Source of the DNA: JAGWBJ01 sp964291465
GTDB taxonomy: Bacteria; Chloroflexota; Dehalococcoidia; Lucifugimonadales; JAGWBF01
Direction: 5' to 3'
DNA length: 64,000 bases
Assembly (NCBI GenBank): GCA_964291465.2
Contig: OZ219928.1
Span: 186,001-250,000 of the forward strand
The notes beneath the pieces were generated by a model that worked only from the letters and a program-made list of their open reading frames with translations, ran no database searches and was not told the origin of the DNA. A program made the position numbers and the translations under genes. Numbering within the stretch: position 1 is the first letter of the stretch; each line of letters opens with the position of its first letter. This document shows positions 50,914 through 58,436 of this stretch, in pieces.

Positions 50914-52176
50914 TCAGTCCCGCCCCGCTTCCATGCGTGCCAAGAGCCGTTCCACGGGCATCGGCTCCTGCCCCCCCTCCAGCATGTTTCGCAGCGTCAC
51001 CTGGTTGCTGGCCAGCTCGTCCTCTCCGACGATCACCACGTAGTCTACTCCCAGGGAATTGGCCTGCCTGAGCTGGCCCCGGAGGCTTCTGCCGGCCCCG
51101 CCGAGTATGGCGCCAACGCCCCGGCCGCGCATCCTCGCCGCGATATCCAGGGCTACGTTGCGCGCCTCCTGGCCGGTGCTGGCCACGAGGTACCTGGGAG
51201 CGGGCTCGTCGGGGACGTCCACCTCCTGGCGTTTCAGGTTCAACACCATCCTCTCCATGCCGGTGGCGAAGCCTATACCCGGAGTTGCCTTGCCGCCGAT
51301 CTGCTCCACGAGCCCGTCGTACCTGCCGCCTCCGCATATGGTGCTCTGGCTGCCCTCTTCCGCCGGCTGGATCTCGAACACGGTGCGGGTGTAATAGTCG
51401 AGCCCCCTAACCAGCCGGTGGTCCACCCGGTAGGGGAGCCCGATGATGGACAGGTACCCCTGCAACCGGTCCCAGTGCTCCTGGCAGGCGTCGCAGAGGC
51501 GCTCGGAGGAGCGTGGGGCTTCGGAGCCCAAGGCCTGGCATCCGGGCTGCTTGCAGTCCAGAAGGCGCAGGGGGTTGCGCTCCAGGCGGGTGCGGCAGTC
51601 GCGGCACAGCCGCTCGGAGTGTCGGGAATAGTAGGCCTTGAGCTGGTCAATGTAGGCCGGGCGGCAGTTGGGGTCGCCGATGCTGTTGACCACCAGGGAG
51701 AGGCCAGAGAGCCCCAGGGAGGCCATGAAGGCCCAGCCCATCTCGATCACCTCCGCGTCCACCGAGGGGTCGGCATCGCCGATCACCTCTACGCCGAACT
51801 GGTGGTGCTCCCTGTAACGGCCGGCCTGGGGCCTCTCGTAGCGGAACACGGGGCAGAAGTAATGGAGCCTCACGGGCTGGGGCAGGTTCTGCATGCCGTG
51901 CTCCAGGTACGCCCGGCACACGGGAGCGGTGCCCTCGGGCCGCAGGCTCATCCATTCGCCTCCCCGGTCCTCGAAGGTGTACGTCTCCTTCTCCACGATG
52001 TCGGTGCCCTCTCCCACCGACCGGAGGAATAGGCCGGCGTTTTCGAATACCGGCGTATCCAGGCGGCTGAACCCGTAGGTGCGGCAGAGGCCCACCGCCT
52101 TGGACTCGATGTACCGCCAGTACTTCTGGTCCGCCGGCAGCAGGTCGGCGGTGCCCCTGGGGGCCCTATATTGCAT
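50914..52176 (-). CDS. hisS: Histidyl-tRNA synthetase
   Basis: 420-residue class II synthetase. Motif 1 region AVGLCRTYGFSRLDTPVFE, motif 2 SLRPEGTAPVCRAYLEH, and the histidine-specific loops LVRGLDYYTRTVFEI and GGRYDGLVEQIGG. Motif 3 is GIGFATGMERMVL. A C-terminal anticodon domain completes it. A Cys-rich insert (CRDCRTRLERNPLRLLDC, then CDACQEHW) near residues 190-235 could bind zinc. Transcribed divergently from relA. Confidence 0.96.
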   Translation of the reverse strand: MQYRAPRGTADLLPADQKYWRYIESKAVGLCRTYGFSRLDTPVFENAGLFLRSVGEGTDIVEKETYTFEDRGGEWMSLRPEGTAPVCRAYLEHGMQNLPQPVRLHYFCPVFRYERPQAGRYREHHQFGVEVIGDADPSVDAEVIEMGWAFMASLGLSGLSLVVNSIGDPNCRPAYIDQLKAYYSRHSERLCRDCRTRLERNPLRLLDCKQPGCQALGSEAPRSSERLCDACQEHWDRLQGYLSIIGLPYRVDHRLVRGLDYYTRTVFEIQPAEEGSQSTICGGGRYDGLVEQIGGKATPGIGFATGMERMVLNLKRQEVDVPDEPAPRYLVASTGQEARNVALDIAARMRGRGVGAILGGAGRSLRGQLRQANSLGVDYVVIVGEDELASNQVTLRNMLEGGQEPMPVERLLARMEAGRD

Positions 52177-52209
52177 ATCGTCCTCTCAGCACGCCTCCGC
52201 GGAGGACCT

Positions 52210-52245
52210 CCCTCACCCCGGCCCTCTCCCAAGGGAGAGGGAGAC
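52210..52245. repeat. Dispersed palindromic repeat, copy 2 (inverted)
   Basis: CCTCACCCCGGCCCTCTCCC followed by AAGGGAGAGGGAGACG. Reverse complement of the repeat at 41994-42030 with few differences. Lies in the hisS-relA divergent gap. Confidence 0.7.
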
Positions 52246-52299
52246 GATGCCACTGGAATGAGGAGACCTTCGAGCCGTGGCTCTGGACTTGCGAGTTTC

Positions 52300-52325
52300 G
52301 AGAGATTATTATAAGCATATCGTAA
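52300..52325. promoter_or_regulatory. AT-rich divergent promoter region of relA and hisS
   Basis: The stretch GAGATTATTATAAGCATAT offers TATAAG for relA on the plus strand (TTGCGA 15 bases up) and a perfect TATAAT for hisS on the minus strand (52313-52308). Neither has a strong -35. Confidence 0.4.
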
Positions 52326-52342
52326 CGGGTGGGCATAGAGTA

Positions 52343-54535
52343 GTGAGTACAGCCGAAGGACAGCTTCTCGAACTGGTTGGGGCCTATCTGCCCCCGGACA
52401 AGCTGGAGCTGGTGGAGCAGGTCTGCCGGTATGCGGCGGAGTGCCACAACGGCCAGTCCCGGAAGTCCGGGGAGCCCTACATAGAGCACCCCATCCACAC
52501 TGCCCTGTTCCTGGGGGACCTGCGGCTGGACGCGGACACCATCGCGGCGGCCCTCCTCCACGACGTCATGGAGGACTGCGGGGTCACCTACGCCCAGCTA
52601 TCCAAGAAGTTCGGCGACGAGATCGCCAAGCTCGTGGACGGCGTGACCAAGCTCACCCGCATGGACCTCATGCCCATGGACACCGACGACTCCGTCCATG
52701 CCAGCGGCGTCCAGGACAGGTTGAAGGCGGAGAGCCTGCGCAAGATGCTGGTGGCCATGGCCCAGGATATCCGCGTGGTGCTGATCAAGCTGGCGGACCG
52801 GCTCCACAACATGCGCACACTTGAGGCCCTGTCCGAGGAGAGACGCCAGGCCATCGCCCGGGAGACCCTGGAAATCTACACTCCCCTGGCCCACCGGCTG
52901 GGCATATGGGACATCAAGTGGCGCCTGGAAGACATCGCCTTCCGACACCTGGAGCCCGTCCAGTACAAGAAGATATCCCGGATGCTCTCGGCCAAGCGCC
53001 GCGAACGCGAGGACTACATAGACAACGTGGTGGAGAAGTTCAGCAAGGAGCTGGAATCGACGGGGCTGGACGCCCAGGTCATCGGGCGCCCCAAGCACAT
53101 CTACAGCATCCACAAGAAGATCCAGAAGTATGCCGCCCAAGGCAAGGAGCTGAGCAAGATCTACGACCTGTACGCCATCAGGGTGCTGGTGGAGGACAAG
53201 TCGGACTGCTACAACGCCCTGGGAGTGGTCCACAATCTGTGGCGGCCCCTGCCGGGCACCTTCGACGACTACATCGCCAGCCCCAACGAAAACATGTACC
53301 AGTCCCTCCACACCACGGTCATGTGCGACGGTGGGGTCCCCCTGGAGGTCCAGATCAGGACCCACGAGATGCACCAGACCGCCGAGTACGGGGTGGCCGC
53401 CCACTGGCGCTACAAGGAGGGGGAGACCGGAGACCTGAAGTTCGAGAACAAGATGACCTGGCTCCGACAGCTCTTGGAGTGGCAGCGGGAGGTCACGGGG
53501 ACCGAGGAGTTCCTGGAGTCTGTGCGTACGGACCTGTTCAGGGACCAGGTGTTCGCCTATACGCCCAAGGGTGACATCGTCGAGCTCCCCAGCGGCGCGA
53601 CGCCTATCGACTTCGCCTACAAGATACACACGGAGCTGGGGCACCGGTGTATCGGCAGCAAGGTCAACGGCCGCCTGGTGGCCCTGGACTACCAGATTGG
53701 CAACGGCGACACGGTGGAGGTGCTCACCACCAAGGTGGCCCGGGGGCCCAGCCTGGACTGGCTGAACCCCAACCAGGGCTACGTCCACTCGGCCAGCTCC
53801 ATCCAGAAGATACGCCACTGGTTCAGAAGGCAGGCCAAGGGTGTCAACGTCGAAAGGGGCCGGGAGCTCCTTCGGAGGGAGCTGAGGCGCCTGAACATAG
53901 TGATGGACGAGGCAAACGTCGCTTCCCTGTTCAAGGTCGACACCGTCGACGAGTTCCTTGCCGCCCTGGGCTCTGGCGGCATCAGCGAGACGCAGCTGGT
54001 GTCGCGTCTGGCCAGCCAGCAAGAGCAGTCCGAGCAGCAGAGTTCGTCGACCGCCTCCCTGTCCAGTCCCACCAGCGGTGTCCAGGTATTGGGGGCGGGC
54101 GACCTGCTCATGCAGATGGGCCGCTGCTGCAACCCCCTGCCCGGCGAGGAGATCATAGGCTACATCACCCGCAACCGGGGGGTAACCGTCCACAAGAGGA
54201 GCTGCTCCAACCTGCGCAACGAGGACGAGAAGGAGCGTCTGATCGGCGTGGAATGGGGCCAGACCAGGCAGTTCTATCCGGTGCGGGTTACCATCCAGGC
54301 GTGGGACAGGGTCGGTCTGCTTCGCGACCTGACCACGAAGGTATCGGAGCAGTCGGTCAACATCGCGTCCGTCGTGAGCACCGAGAACGAGGACGGCACC
54401 CACGCCATCTCCCTGACCCTGTACACGACGGGCATCGGGCAGCTGGGGCGCCTCTTCTCCAAGCTCGAGGGCGTACAGGGAGTAATCGGAGTATCACGCG
54501 CCAACTCCGGCACGCCGGCGCCGGCGGCACGATAG
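52343..54535 (+). CDS. rel: Bifunctional (p)ppGpp synthetase/hydrolase (RelA/SpoT/Rel)
   Basis: 730 residues. The HD hydrolase domain is intact (EHPIHTALFLGD, AALLHDVMEDCG). The synthetase domain shows LYAIRVLVEDKSDCY, SPNENMYQSLHTTV and VQIRTHEMHQTAEYG. A TGS domain (VFAYTPKGDIVELPSGATPIDFAY) and a C-terminal ACT domain (VTIQAWDRVGLLRDLT) follow. An intact HD motif suggests both activities. The GTG at 52343 (MSTAEGQLLELVGAYL) fits family length; the frame runs back to GTG 52277. rpsT follows after 46 bases. Confidence 0.93.
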   Translation: MSTAEGQLLELVGAYLPPDKLELVEQVCRYAAECHNGQSRKSGEPYIEHPIHTALFLGDLRLDADTIAAALLHDVMEDCGVTYAQLSKKFGDEIAKLVDGVTKLTRMDLMPMDTDDSVHASGVQDRLKAESLRKMLVAMAQDIRVVLIKLADRLHNMRTLEALSEERRQAIARETLEIYTPLAHRLGIWDIKWRLEDIAFRHLEPVQYKKISRMLSAKRREREDYIDNVVEKFSKELESTGLDAQVIGRPKHIYSIHKKIQKYAAQGKELSKIYDLYAIRVLVEDKSDCYNALGVVHNLWRPLPGTFDDYIASPNENMYQSLHTTVMCDGGVPLEVQIRTHEMHQTAEYGVAAHWRYKEGETGDLKFENKMTWLRQLLEWQREVTGTEEFLESVRTDLFRDQVFAYTPKGDIVELPSGATPIDFAYKIHTELGHRCIGSKVNGRLVALDYQIGNGDTVEVLTTKVARGPSLDWLNPNQGYVHSASSIQKIRHWFRRQAKGVNVERGRELLRRELRRLNIVMDEANVASLFKVDTVDEFLAALGSGGISETQLVSRLASQQEQSEQQSSSTASLSSPTSGVQVLGAGDLLMQMGRCCNPLPGEEIIGYITRNRGVTVHKRSCSNLRNEDEKERLIGVEWGQTRQFYPVRVTIQAWDRVGLLRDLTTKVSEQSVNIASVVSTENEDGTHAISLTLYTTGIGQLGRLFSKLEGVQGVIGVSRANSGTPAPAAR

Positions 54536-54581
54536 CCAAGCCCGGGGAGCATACCAACCAGTACGCAGTCAGGAGGAGACC

Positions 54582-54839
54582 TTGCCCAGCGCAAAAGCAG
54601 CCCGGTCCGCCGCCAGGAAACGGGTACGCAACCGGACCATTCGCAGCTCCACCCGCACCATGGTCAACAAAGCCGTTGCCTCCCTGCAGGGGGGCAACGT
54701 GGAAGAAGCCGAGGCCGCCGTGCTGAGGGCCGTCCGCAGCCTGGACAAGGCTGACACAAAGGGAGTCCTGCACCGCAACAACGCCGCCCGGAAGAAGGCC
54801 CGGCTGGCGGCCAAGCTCAACGCCCTCAAGGCCTCCTGA
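54582..54839 (+). CDS. rpsT: 30S ribosomal protein S20
   Basis: 85 residues, very basic and helical, opening MPSAKAARSAARKRVRNR. The conserved middle is STRTMVNKAV and the C-terminus GVLHRNNAARKKARLAAKLN. TTG start with AGGAGG seven bases upstream. rpsT itself is usually the UUG-started gene in other bacteria too, where S20 autoregulates. Confidence 0.95.
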   Translation: MPSAKAARSAARKRVRNRTIRSSTRTMVNKAVASLQGGNVEEAEAAVLRAVRSLDKADTKGVLHRNNAARKKARLAAKLNALKAS

Positions 54840-54862
54840 GGGAGGGGACAAAGCAGGGACTA

Positions 54863-54886
54863 GGGGACTCCTCGGTGGGAGTCCCC
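54863..54886 (+). terminator. Intrinsic terminator after rpsT
   Basis: Perfect 9-bp stem GGGGACTCC/GGAGTCCCC with TCGGTG loop, followed by GTTCCG rather than a full T-tract. Ends the rel-rpsT transcript. Confidence 0.65.
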
Positions 54887-54936
54887 GTTCCGTGCCCCGG
54901 CCCCGGGGGGCGCCCGTCCCCGCTGGCATCCGCCTA

Positions 54937-54985
54937 TTGACACCCCAGCTACGGGGATGTTAGCCTGCGACCAGAACACCAGTTT
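54937..54985 (+). promoter_or_regulatory. lexA promoter and SOS box
   Basis: TTGACA at 54937-54942, with a poor -10 (TAGCCT) 18 bases on. AGAAC-ACCA-GTTTT (54973-54986) matches the Gram-positive LexA box GAAC-N4-GTTC except for the last C. It lies 13 bases before the lexA ATG, consistent with autoregulation. Confidence 0.6.
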
Positions 54986-54998
54986 TAAGAGCGTGACG

Positions 54999-55664
54999 AT
55001 GCAACCAAAGAAGAAGCTATCGGCGCGGCAAGAGCGCATCCTGGAAGTGATCCGCGAGTTCATGCGCGAGAACGGGCTTCCGCCGACGGTTCGGGACATA
55101 CAGAGGGCCTGCCAGATCAGCTCCACCTCCGTGGTGGACTACAACCTCCGCATCCTGCAGCGGGAGGGGTATCTGGGCCGGAAGCCCGACGTGGCCCGGG
55201 GGATCGAGCTGCCGGGGGCAGGCGGGCTGGGCGTGTCCGACGAGCCGCCGGTGATGCGGGTCCCGGTGGTGGCCTACATCGCGGCCGGTGAGCCCCTGCC
55301 GGTGCTGGAAAACGGCGGCTGGGCCTCCGGTGAACCCATGGACACCGTGGAGGTGCCGCCGGAGATGCAGAAGAAGAGCGGGGGCCCCCTCTACGCGCTG
55401 AGGGTCCGGGGCACGTCGATGATAGACGCCCTGGTGGACGATGGAGACGTGGTGGTGGTGGAGCCCACCAGGGACGCCTTCAACGGAGAGATGGTCGTGG
55501 CACGGCTGAGGATGGAGAACGAGACGACACTGAAGCGCCTGTACCACGAAGGGGAACGGGTGCGCCTCCAGCCCGCCAACAGCACCATGGAGCCCATAAT
55601 ATCGGCCGCGGACAACGTGGAGGTGCAGGGCAAGGTCGTGGGCATCATCCGGATGATCCCGTAG
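54999..55664 (+). CDS. lexA: LexA repressor
   Basis: 221 residues. N-terminal winged helix (LSARQERILEVIREFMRENG, TVRDIQRACQISSTSVVDY). Self-cleavage site Ala96-Gly97 in AYIAAGEPL. Catalytic dyad Ser140 (RGTSMIDALVDDGD) and Lys179 (TTLKRLY). These make it fully functional in sequence. ATG 54999 is preferred to the TTG at 54957, because the SOS box would lie inside the longer version. Monocistronic. Confidence 0.95.
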   Translation: MQPKKKLSARQERILEVIREFMRENGLPPTVRDIQRACQISSTSVVDYNLRILQREGYLGRKPDVARGIELPGAGGLGVSDEPPVMRVPVVAYIAAGEPLPVLENGGWASGEPMDTVEVPPEMQKKSGGPLYALRVRGTSMIDALVDDGDVVVVEPTRDAFNGEMVVARLRMENETTLKRLYHEGERVRLQPANSTMEPIISAADNVEVQGKVVGIIRMIP

Positions 55665-55735
55665 GACCGAGTCCATGACGCTGGCCGGTTGGGCTTCAGC
55701 GAGAGGCCGCTTGCAGCGTCGTTCCGTTGGGGGGG

Positions 55736-55879
55736 TCAGTCGGAGGAGGGGAGCTTCCGCGGCTCCTGGATCTCCATCGACGTGTCGCAGCACTGTACCG
55801 CGCCGTCCCCGGACTTGGTGCACAGCACCATGGTGTCGCACGTGGGACAGACGTAACGTTTACCTAGCTGATTTGCCAT
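55736..55879 (-). CDS. Desulforedoxin-like Cys4 miniprotein 1
   Basis: 47 residues, MANQLGKRYVCPTCDTMVLC at the start, then DGAVQCCDTSM. Cys11, Cys14, Cys30 and Cys31 match the CxxC-x15-CC iron site of desulforedoxin, and there is an extra Cys20. A polar tail of about 13 residues follows the core. GGAG lies before the ATG. A paralogue lies 32 bases upstream. Desulforedoxins carry a rubredoxin-like Fe(Cys)4 centre and occur alone or as the N-domain of desulfoferrodoxin (superoxide reductase). Confidence 0.8.
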   Translation of the reverse strand: MANQLGKRYVCPTCDTMVLCTKSGDGAVQCCDTSMEIQEPRKLPSSD

Positions 55880-55911
55880 CTGGAACTCCACCGGCGGCCG
55901 GGGCCGCGGGG

Positions 55912-56031
55912 TTACTTCTTCAGGGACATGGCCTCGTCGCAGCAAGCCACGGCGCCTTCACCGCCCTTGGTCACGATGAACTCGGCTCCGCATTTGCCGC
56001 AGACGTAACGCTTGCCCGTCTCGTTTGCCAT
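55912..56031 (-). CDS. Desulforedoxin-like Cys4 miniprotein 2
   Basis: 39 residues, too short for usual gene finding. It begins MANETGKRYVCGKCGAEF and ends GAVACCDEAMSLKK. Cys11, Cys14, Cys30 and Cys31 have exactly the spacing of Desulfovibrio desulforedoxin (36 residues). About half of its residues equal the next gene. GGAGCGG lies ten bases before the ATG. Probably a small electron carrier or metal-binding protein; likely one transcript with its paralogue. Confidence 0.75.
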   Translation of the reverse strand: MANETGKRYVCGKCGAEFIVTKGGEGAVACCDEAMSLKK

Positions 56032-56101
56032 TATCGATCCGCTCCCGAAGGCGCTTCGTTCATTATATCCATGCCGAATCTGGGGGTCAACCGGCCTCTC
56101 C

Positions 56102-56131
56102 TTGACCGGCCGGAGCGGCGCTTGCTATATT
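56102..56131 (+). promoter_or_regulatory. Promoter of the ridA-AttH-PHP-DppD run
   Basis: TTGACC (56102-56107), 18-base spacer, TATATT (56126-56131) with extended TGC. Leader about 45 bases. Confidence 0.7.
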
Positions 56132-56181
56132 GGCGGCGTCCCGGAGCCCGGTCCGACGACCGTGATCGAAGGAGTACAACC

Positions 56182-56574
56182 ATGGCTCGTAGTCCCGTCA
56201 TCCCATCCAAGGGCCGGGTAAGCCCGTTCTTCTCTCCCGCGGTCCGGTCGGGCCGGCTGCTGTTCGTCTCCGGCCAGGCGGCCATCGACGAGCAGGGCCA
56301 GGTGGTCAGCCCCGGGGACTGCGCCGCCCAGTCGGAGTACATCATGGACCGGCTGCGCACGGTGTTGGAAGCGGCCGGGGCCGGGTTCGACGACGTGGTG
56401 AAGACCACCACCTTCCTCACCGACGCGGCCGACTACTCAGCCTACAACAGCGTCCGCGCCAGGTGCTTCCCCAAGGACCCGCCCGCCAGCTCCACCGTGA
56501 TCGTCGCGGCCCTCGTCGTCCCCGGACTGGTGGTGGAAGTGGAGGCGGTGGCCGAGCTCCCCGGGGATGGATAG
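56182..56574 (+). CDS. RidA-family protein
   Basis: 130-residue single YjgF/RidA domain. GRLLFVSGQAAIDEQGQVV, DVVKTTTFLTDAADYSAYN and SSTVIVAALVVPGLVVEVEAVA are the family's three landmarks. The Arg of the imine-binding site is expected in VRARCFPKDPPASST, where it appears as Arg before Cys. AAGGAG lies seven bases before the ATG. It overlaps the next gene by eight bases. Confidence 0.9.
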   Translation: MARSPVIPSKGRVSPFFSPAVRSGRLLFVSGQAAIDEQGQVVSPGDCAAQSEYIMDRLRTVLEAAGAGFDDVVKTTTFLTDAADYSAYNSVRARCFPKDPPASSTVIVAALVVPGLVVEVEAVAELPGDG

Positions 56575-57739
56575 GGCCCCGGTCGCCGCCGCTCGGTGCG
56601 CCAACGGGCGCCGCGCCGCGCGGGGCCTGTGGCGCTGGGCACCCCTACTTGTGCTCCTAGCCGCCCTGGCGTGCGGGGGCGCCCCGCCAACCCCAACCCC
56701 CACTCCCCTCATCGAGCTCCCCCGGGACCACGGCTACCACGAGGCCCCCGTGGAGTGGTGGTACTTCAGCGGGCACCTTTCGGCGGCCGACAACCGCGAG
56801 TACAGCTTCCACTTCGCGGGGTTCAACTTCACCGGCGTGGGAGTGCTGGTGCCTCCGGGAACGACCGCCAGGGCGCTGCACCTGTCCATGGCCAGTCCCG
56901 AGGAGGGTCCGCTGCTCAGGGAATCGAGGGGAGACGTGGGCAGGGGCGAGACGCCGGCCCAGGGTTTCCGCGTGGCCATCGGGGACTGGAGCATGTCCGG
57001 CCACGGCGAGGAGTTCCGGTTGACCGCCGCGGGGCCCGGGAATGGCTTCGACCTCCGCCTCCAGCCGGTGAAAGACGTGGTGTTCCACGACGGAGACGGG
57101 CTCCTGGACATGGGCCCAGGCGGCGAGACGTACTACTACACCTACCCCCGCCTGCGGATCGATGGGCAGGTGACCGCCGGTGGCGCGACCCAGGACGTAT
57201 CGGGCCAGGCGTGGATGGACCACCAGTGGGGCGAGATGGTCGCCGCCAGCGTCGGATGGGACTGGTTCAGCTTCCAGCTCGACGGCAACGAGGAGGCGAT
57301 GGTGTTCTCCCTGTGGGAGCAGGAGACACGCCAGCCGGTGCGCGGCGGCGGCACCTTCGTGGGGACCGACGGCGACGTGACGTACCTGGACGAGGGGGAC
57401 GTGGATATATCCGTGATGGGGGAGTGGACGAGCCCCCGGACGGGTGTGGCCTATCCCTCGGGATGGCGGGTCGGTATCCCGCCCCTGGGCCTGGACCTGG
57501 AAGTGCTCCCCACCCATCCCGACGCCGAGTTCGGGGCCAGCTTGTTCAACCCGTTGTCCTACTGGGAGGGTCAGGTCTCGGTCCAGGGCACCCGGGACGG
57601 GGACCCTGTCTCCGGCACGGGCTTCGTCGAGCTGGTGGGGTACGAAGGGGGAAGGGTCCCTGGGATGCCCAGGCAGCGCGAGGAGTTGACGCGCCTCGGA
57701 GACGGTGCGTACACTTATGGTATCCCGCCGCTCCCGTAA
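56567..57739 (+). CDS. AttH/CrtC-type lipocalin-like lipoprotein
   Basis: 390 residues. A long signal peptide ends in LLAALACGG (lipobox). The mature part matches the AttH/carotenoid 1,2-hydratase fold: EAPVEWWYFSGHL near residue 60, a double lipocalin-like barrel, and SGQAWMDHQWGEM in the middle. Homologues act on hydrophobic substrates. The envelope location contrasts with soluble CrtC. Overlaps ridA (8 bases) and the PHP gene (35 bases). Confidence 0.82.
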   Translation: MDRAPVAAARCANGRRAARGLWRWAPLLVLLAALACGGAPPTPTPTPLIELPRDHGYHEAPVEWWYFSGHLSAADNREYSFHFAGFNFTGVGVLVPPGTTARALHLSMASPEEGPLLRESRGDVGRGETPAQGFRVAIGDWSMSGHGEEFRLTAAGPGNGFDLRLQPVKDVVFHDGDGLLDMGPGGETYYYTYPRLRIDGQVTAGGATQDVSGQAWMDHQWGEMVAASVGWDWFSFQLDGNEEAMVFSLWEQETRQPVRGGGTFVGTDGDVTYLDEGDVDISVMGEWTSPRTGVAYPSGWRVGIPPLGLDLEVLPTHPDAEFGASLFNPLSYWEGQVSVQGTRDGDPVSGTGFVELVGYEGGRVPGMPRQREELTRLGDGAYTYGIPPLP

Positions 57740-58436
57740 GCCCATTCCCCCCGAGGCCGGTTTGCTTGTAGACGTCCACGCCCACACCAGTCCCCGCTCC
57801 GACGACAGCACCATGAGTCCCGATGACCTGGTGCAGTCGGCCAGAGAGGCGGGGCTGGACGGGGTGTGCGTTACGGACCACGACCACTTCTGGACCTGGG
57901 AGGAGGTGGCGGCCCTTTCCCGGAGGCACGGCTTTCCCGTGCTGCCCGGTTGCGAGGTCAACACCGACGGCGGCCATGTACTGGTCTTCGGGCTGGACAC
58001 GTACGTGTTCGGGATGCACAAGGTCGACTACCTGGGCCGGCTGGTGGCCGAGGCCGGTGGGGTCATGGTTGCGGCCCATCCCCACAGGCGGCGGTTGCTG
58101 ACGGGCCAGTACCATTCCCCCCAGGACGTGGAGAGCATGCTGGAGGCCGCGGCGGCGGACCCCCTCCTGGGCATGTGCCACGCCGTAGAGACGCTGAACG
58201 GCCGGGCCACGGACCGGGAGCGGGAGTTTTCCAGGGAGCTGGCCCGCAGGCTGGACAAGCCCGGTCTGGGGGGCAGCGACTGCCACCACCCGGGCCAGGT
58301 CGGCGCGGCGGCCACCAGGTTCCATCGGCGCGTATCCTCCGTCCAGGAGCTGGTACGGGAGATACGGGCGGGCCGGTTCGAGGCCGTGGCGCCGGCTCTG
58401 TCTGCCCATACGGGACCCGCGGGAGCGAGGCGTTGA
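57705..58436 (+). CDS. PHP-domain metal-dependent phosphoesterase
   Basis: 243 residues. PHP motifs: DVHAHTSPRSDDS, TDHDHFWTW, GCEVNTDGGH, MVAAHPHRR and GGSDCHHPGQVG. These give the trinuclear metal site. The family hydrolyses phosphoesters such as histidinol-phosphate or 3'-5' nucleotides (RNase AM-like); the substrate here is unknown. The GTG at 57705 follows GGAG by three bases; ATG 57717 is an alternative. Coupled to the next gene by TTGA. Confidence 0.88.
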   Translation: MRTLMVSRRSRKPIPPEAGLLVDVHAHTSPRSDDSTMSPDDLVQSAREAGLDGVCVTDHDHFWTWEEVAALSRRHGFPVLPGCEVNTDGGHVLVFGLDTYVFGMHKVDYLGRLVAEAGGVMVAAHPHRRRLLTGQYHSPQDVESMLEAAAADPLLGMCHAVETLNGRATDREREFSRELARRLDKPGLGGSDCHHPGQVGAAATRFHRRVSSVQELVREIRAGRFEAVAPALSAHTGPAGARR

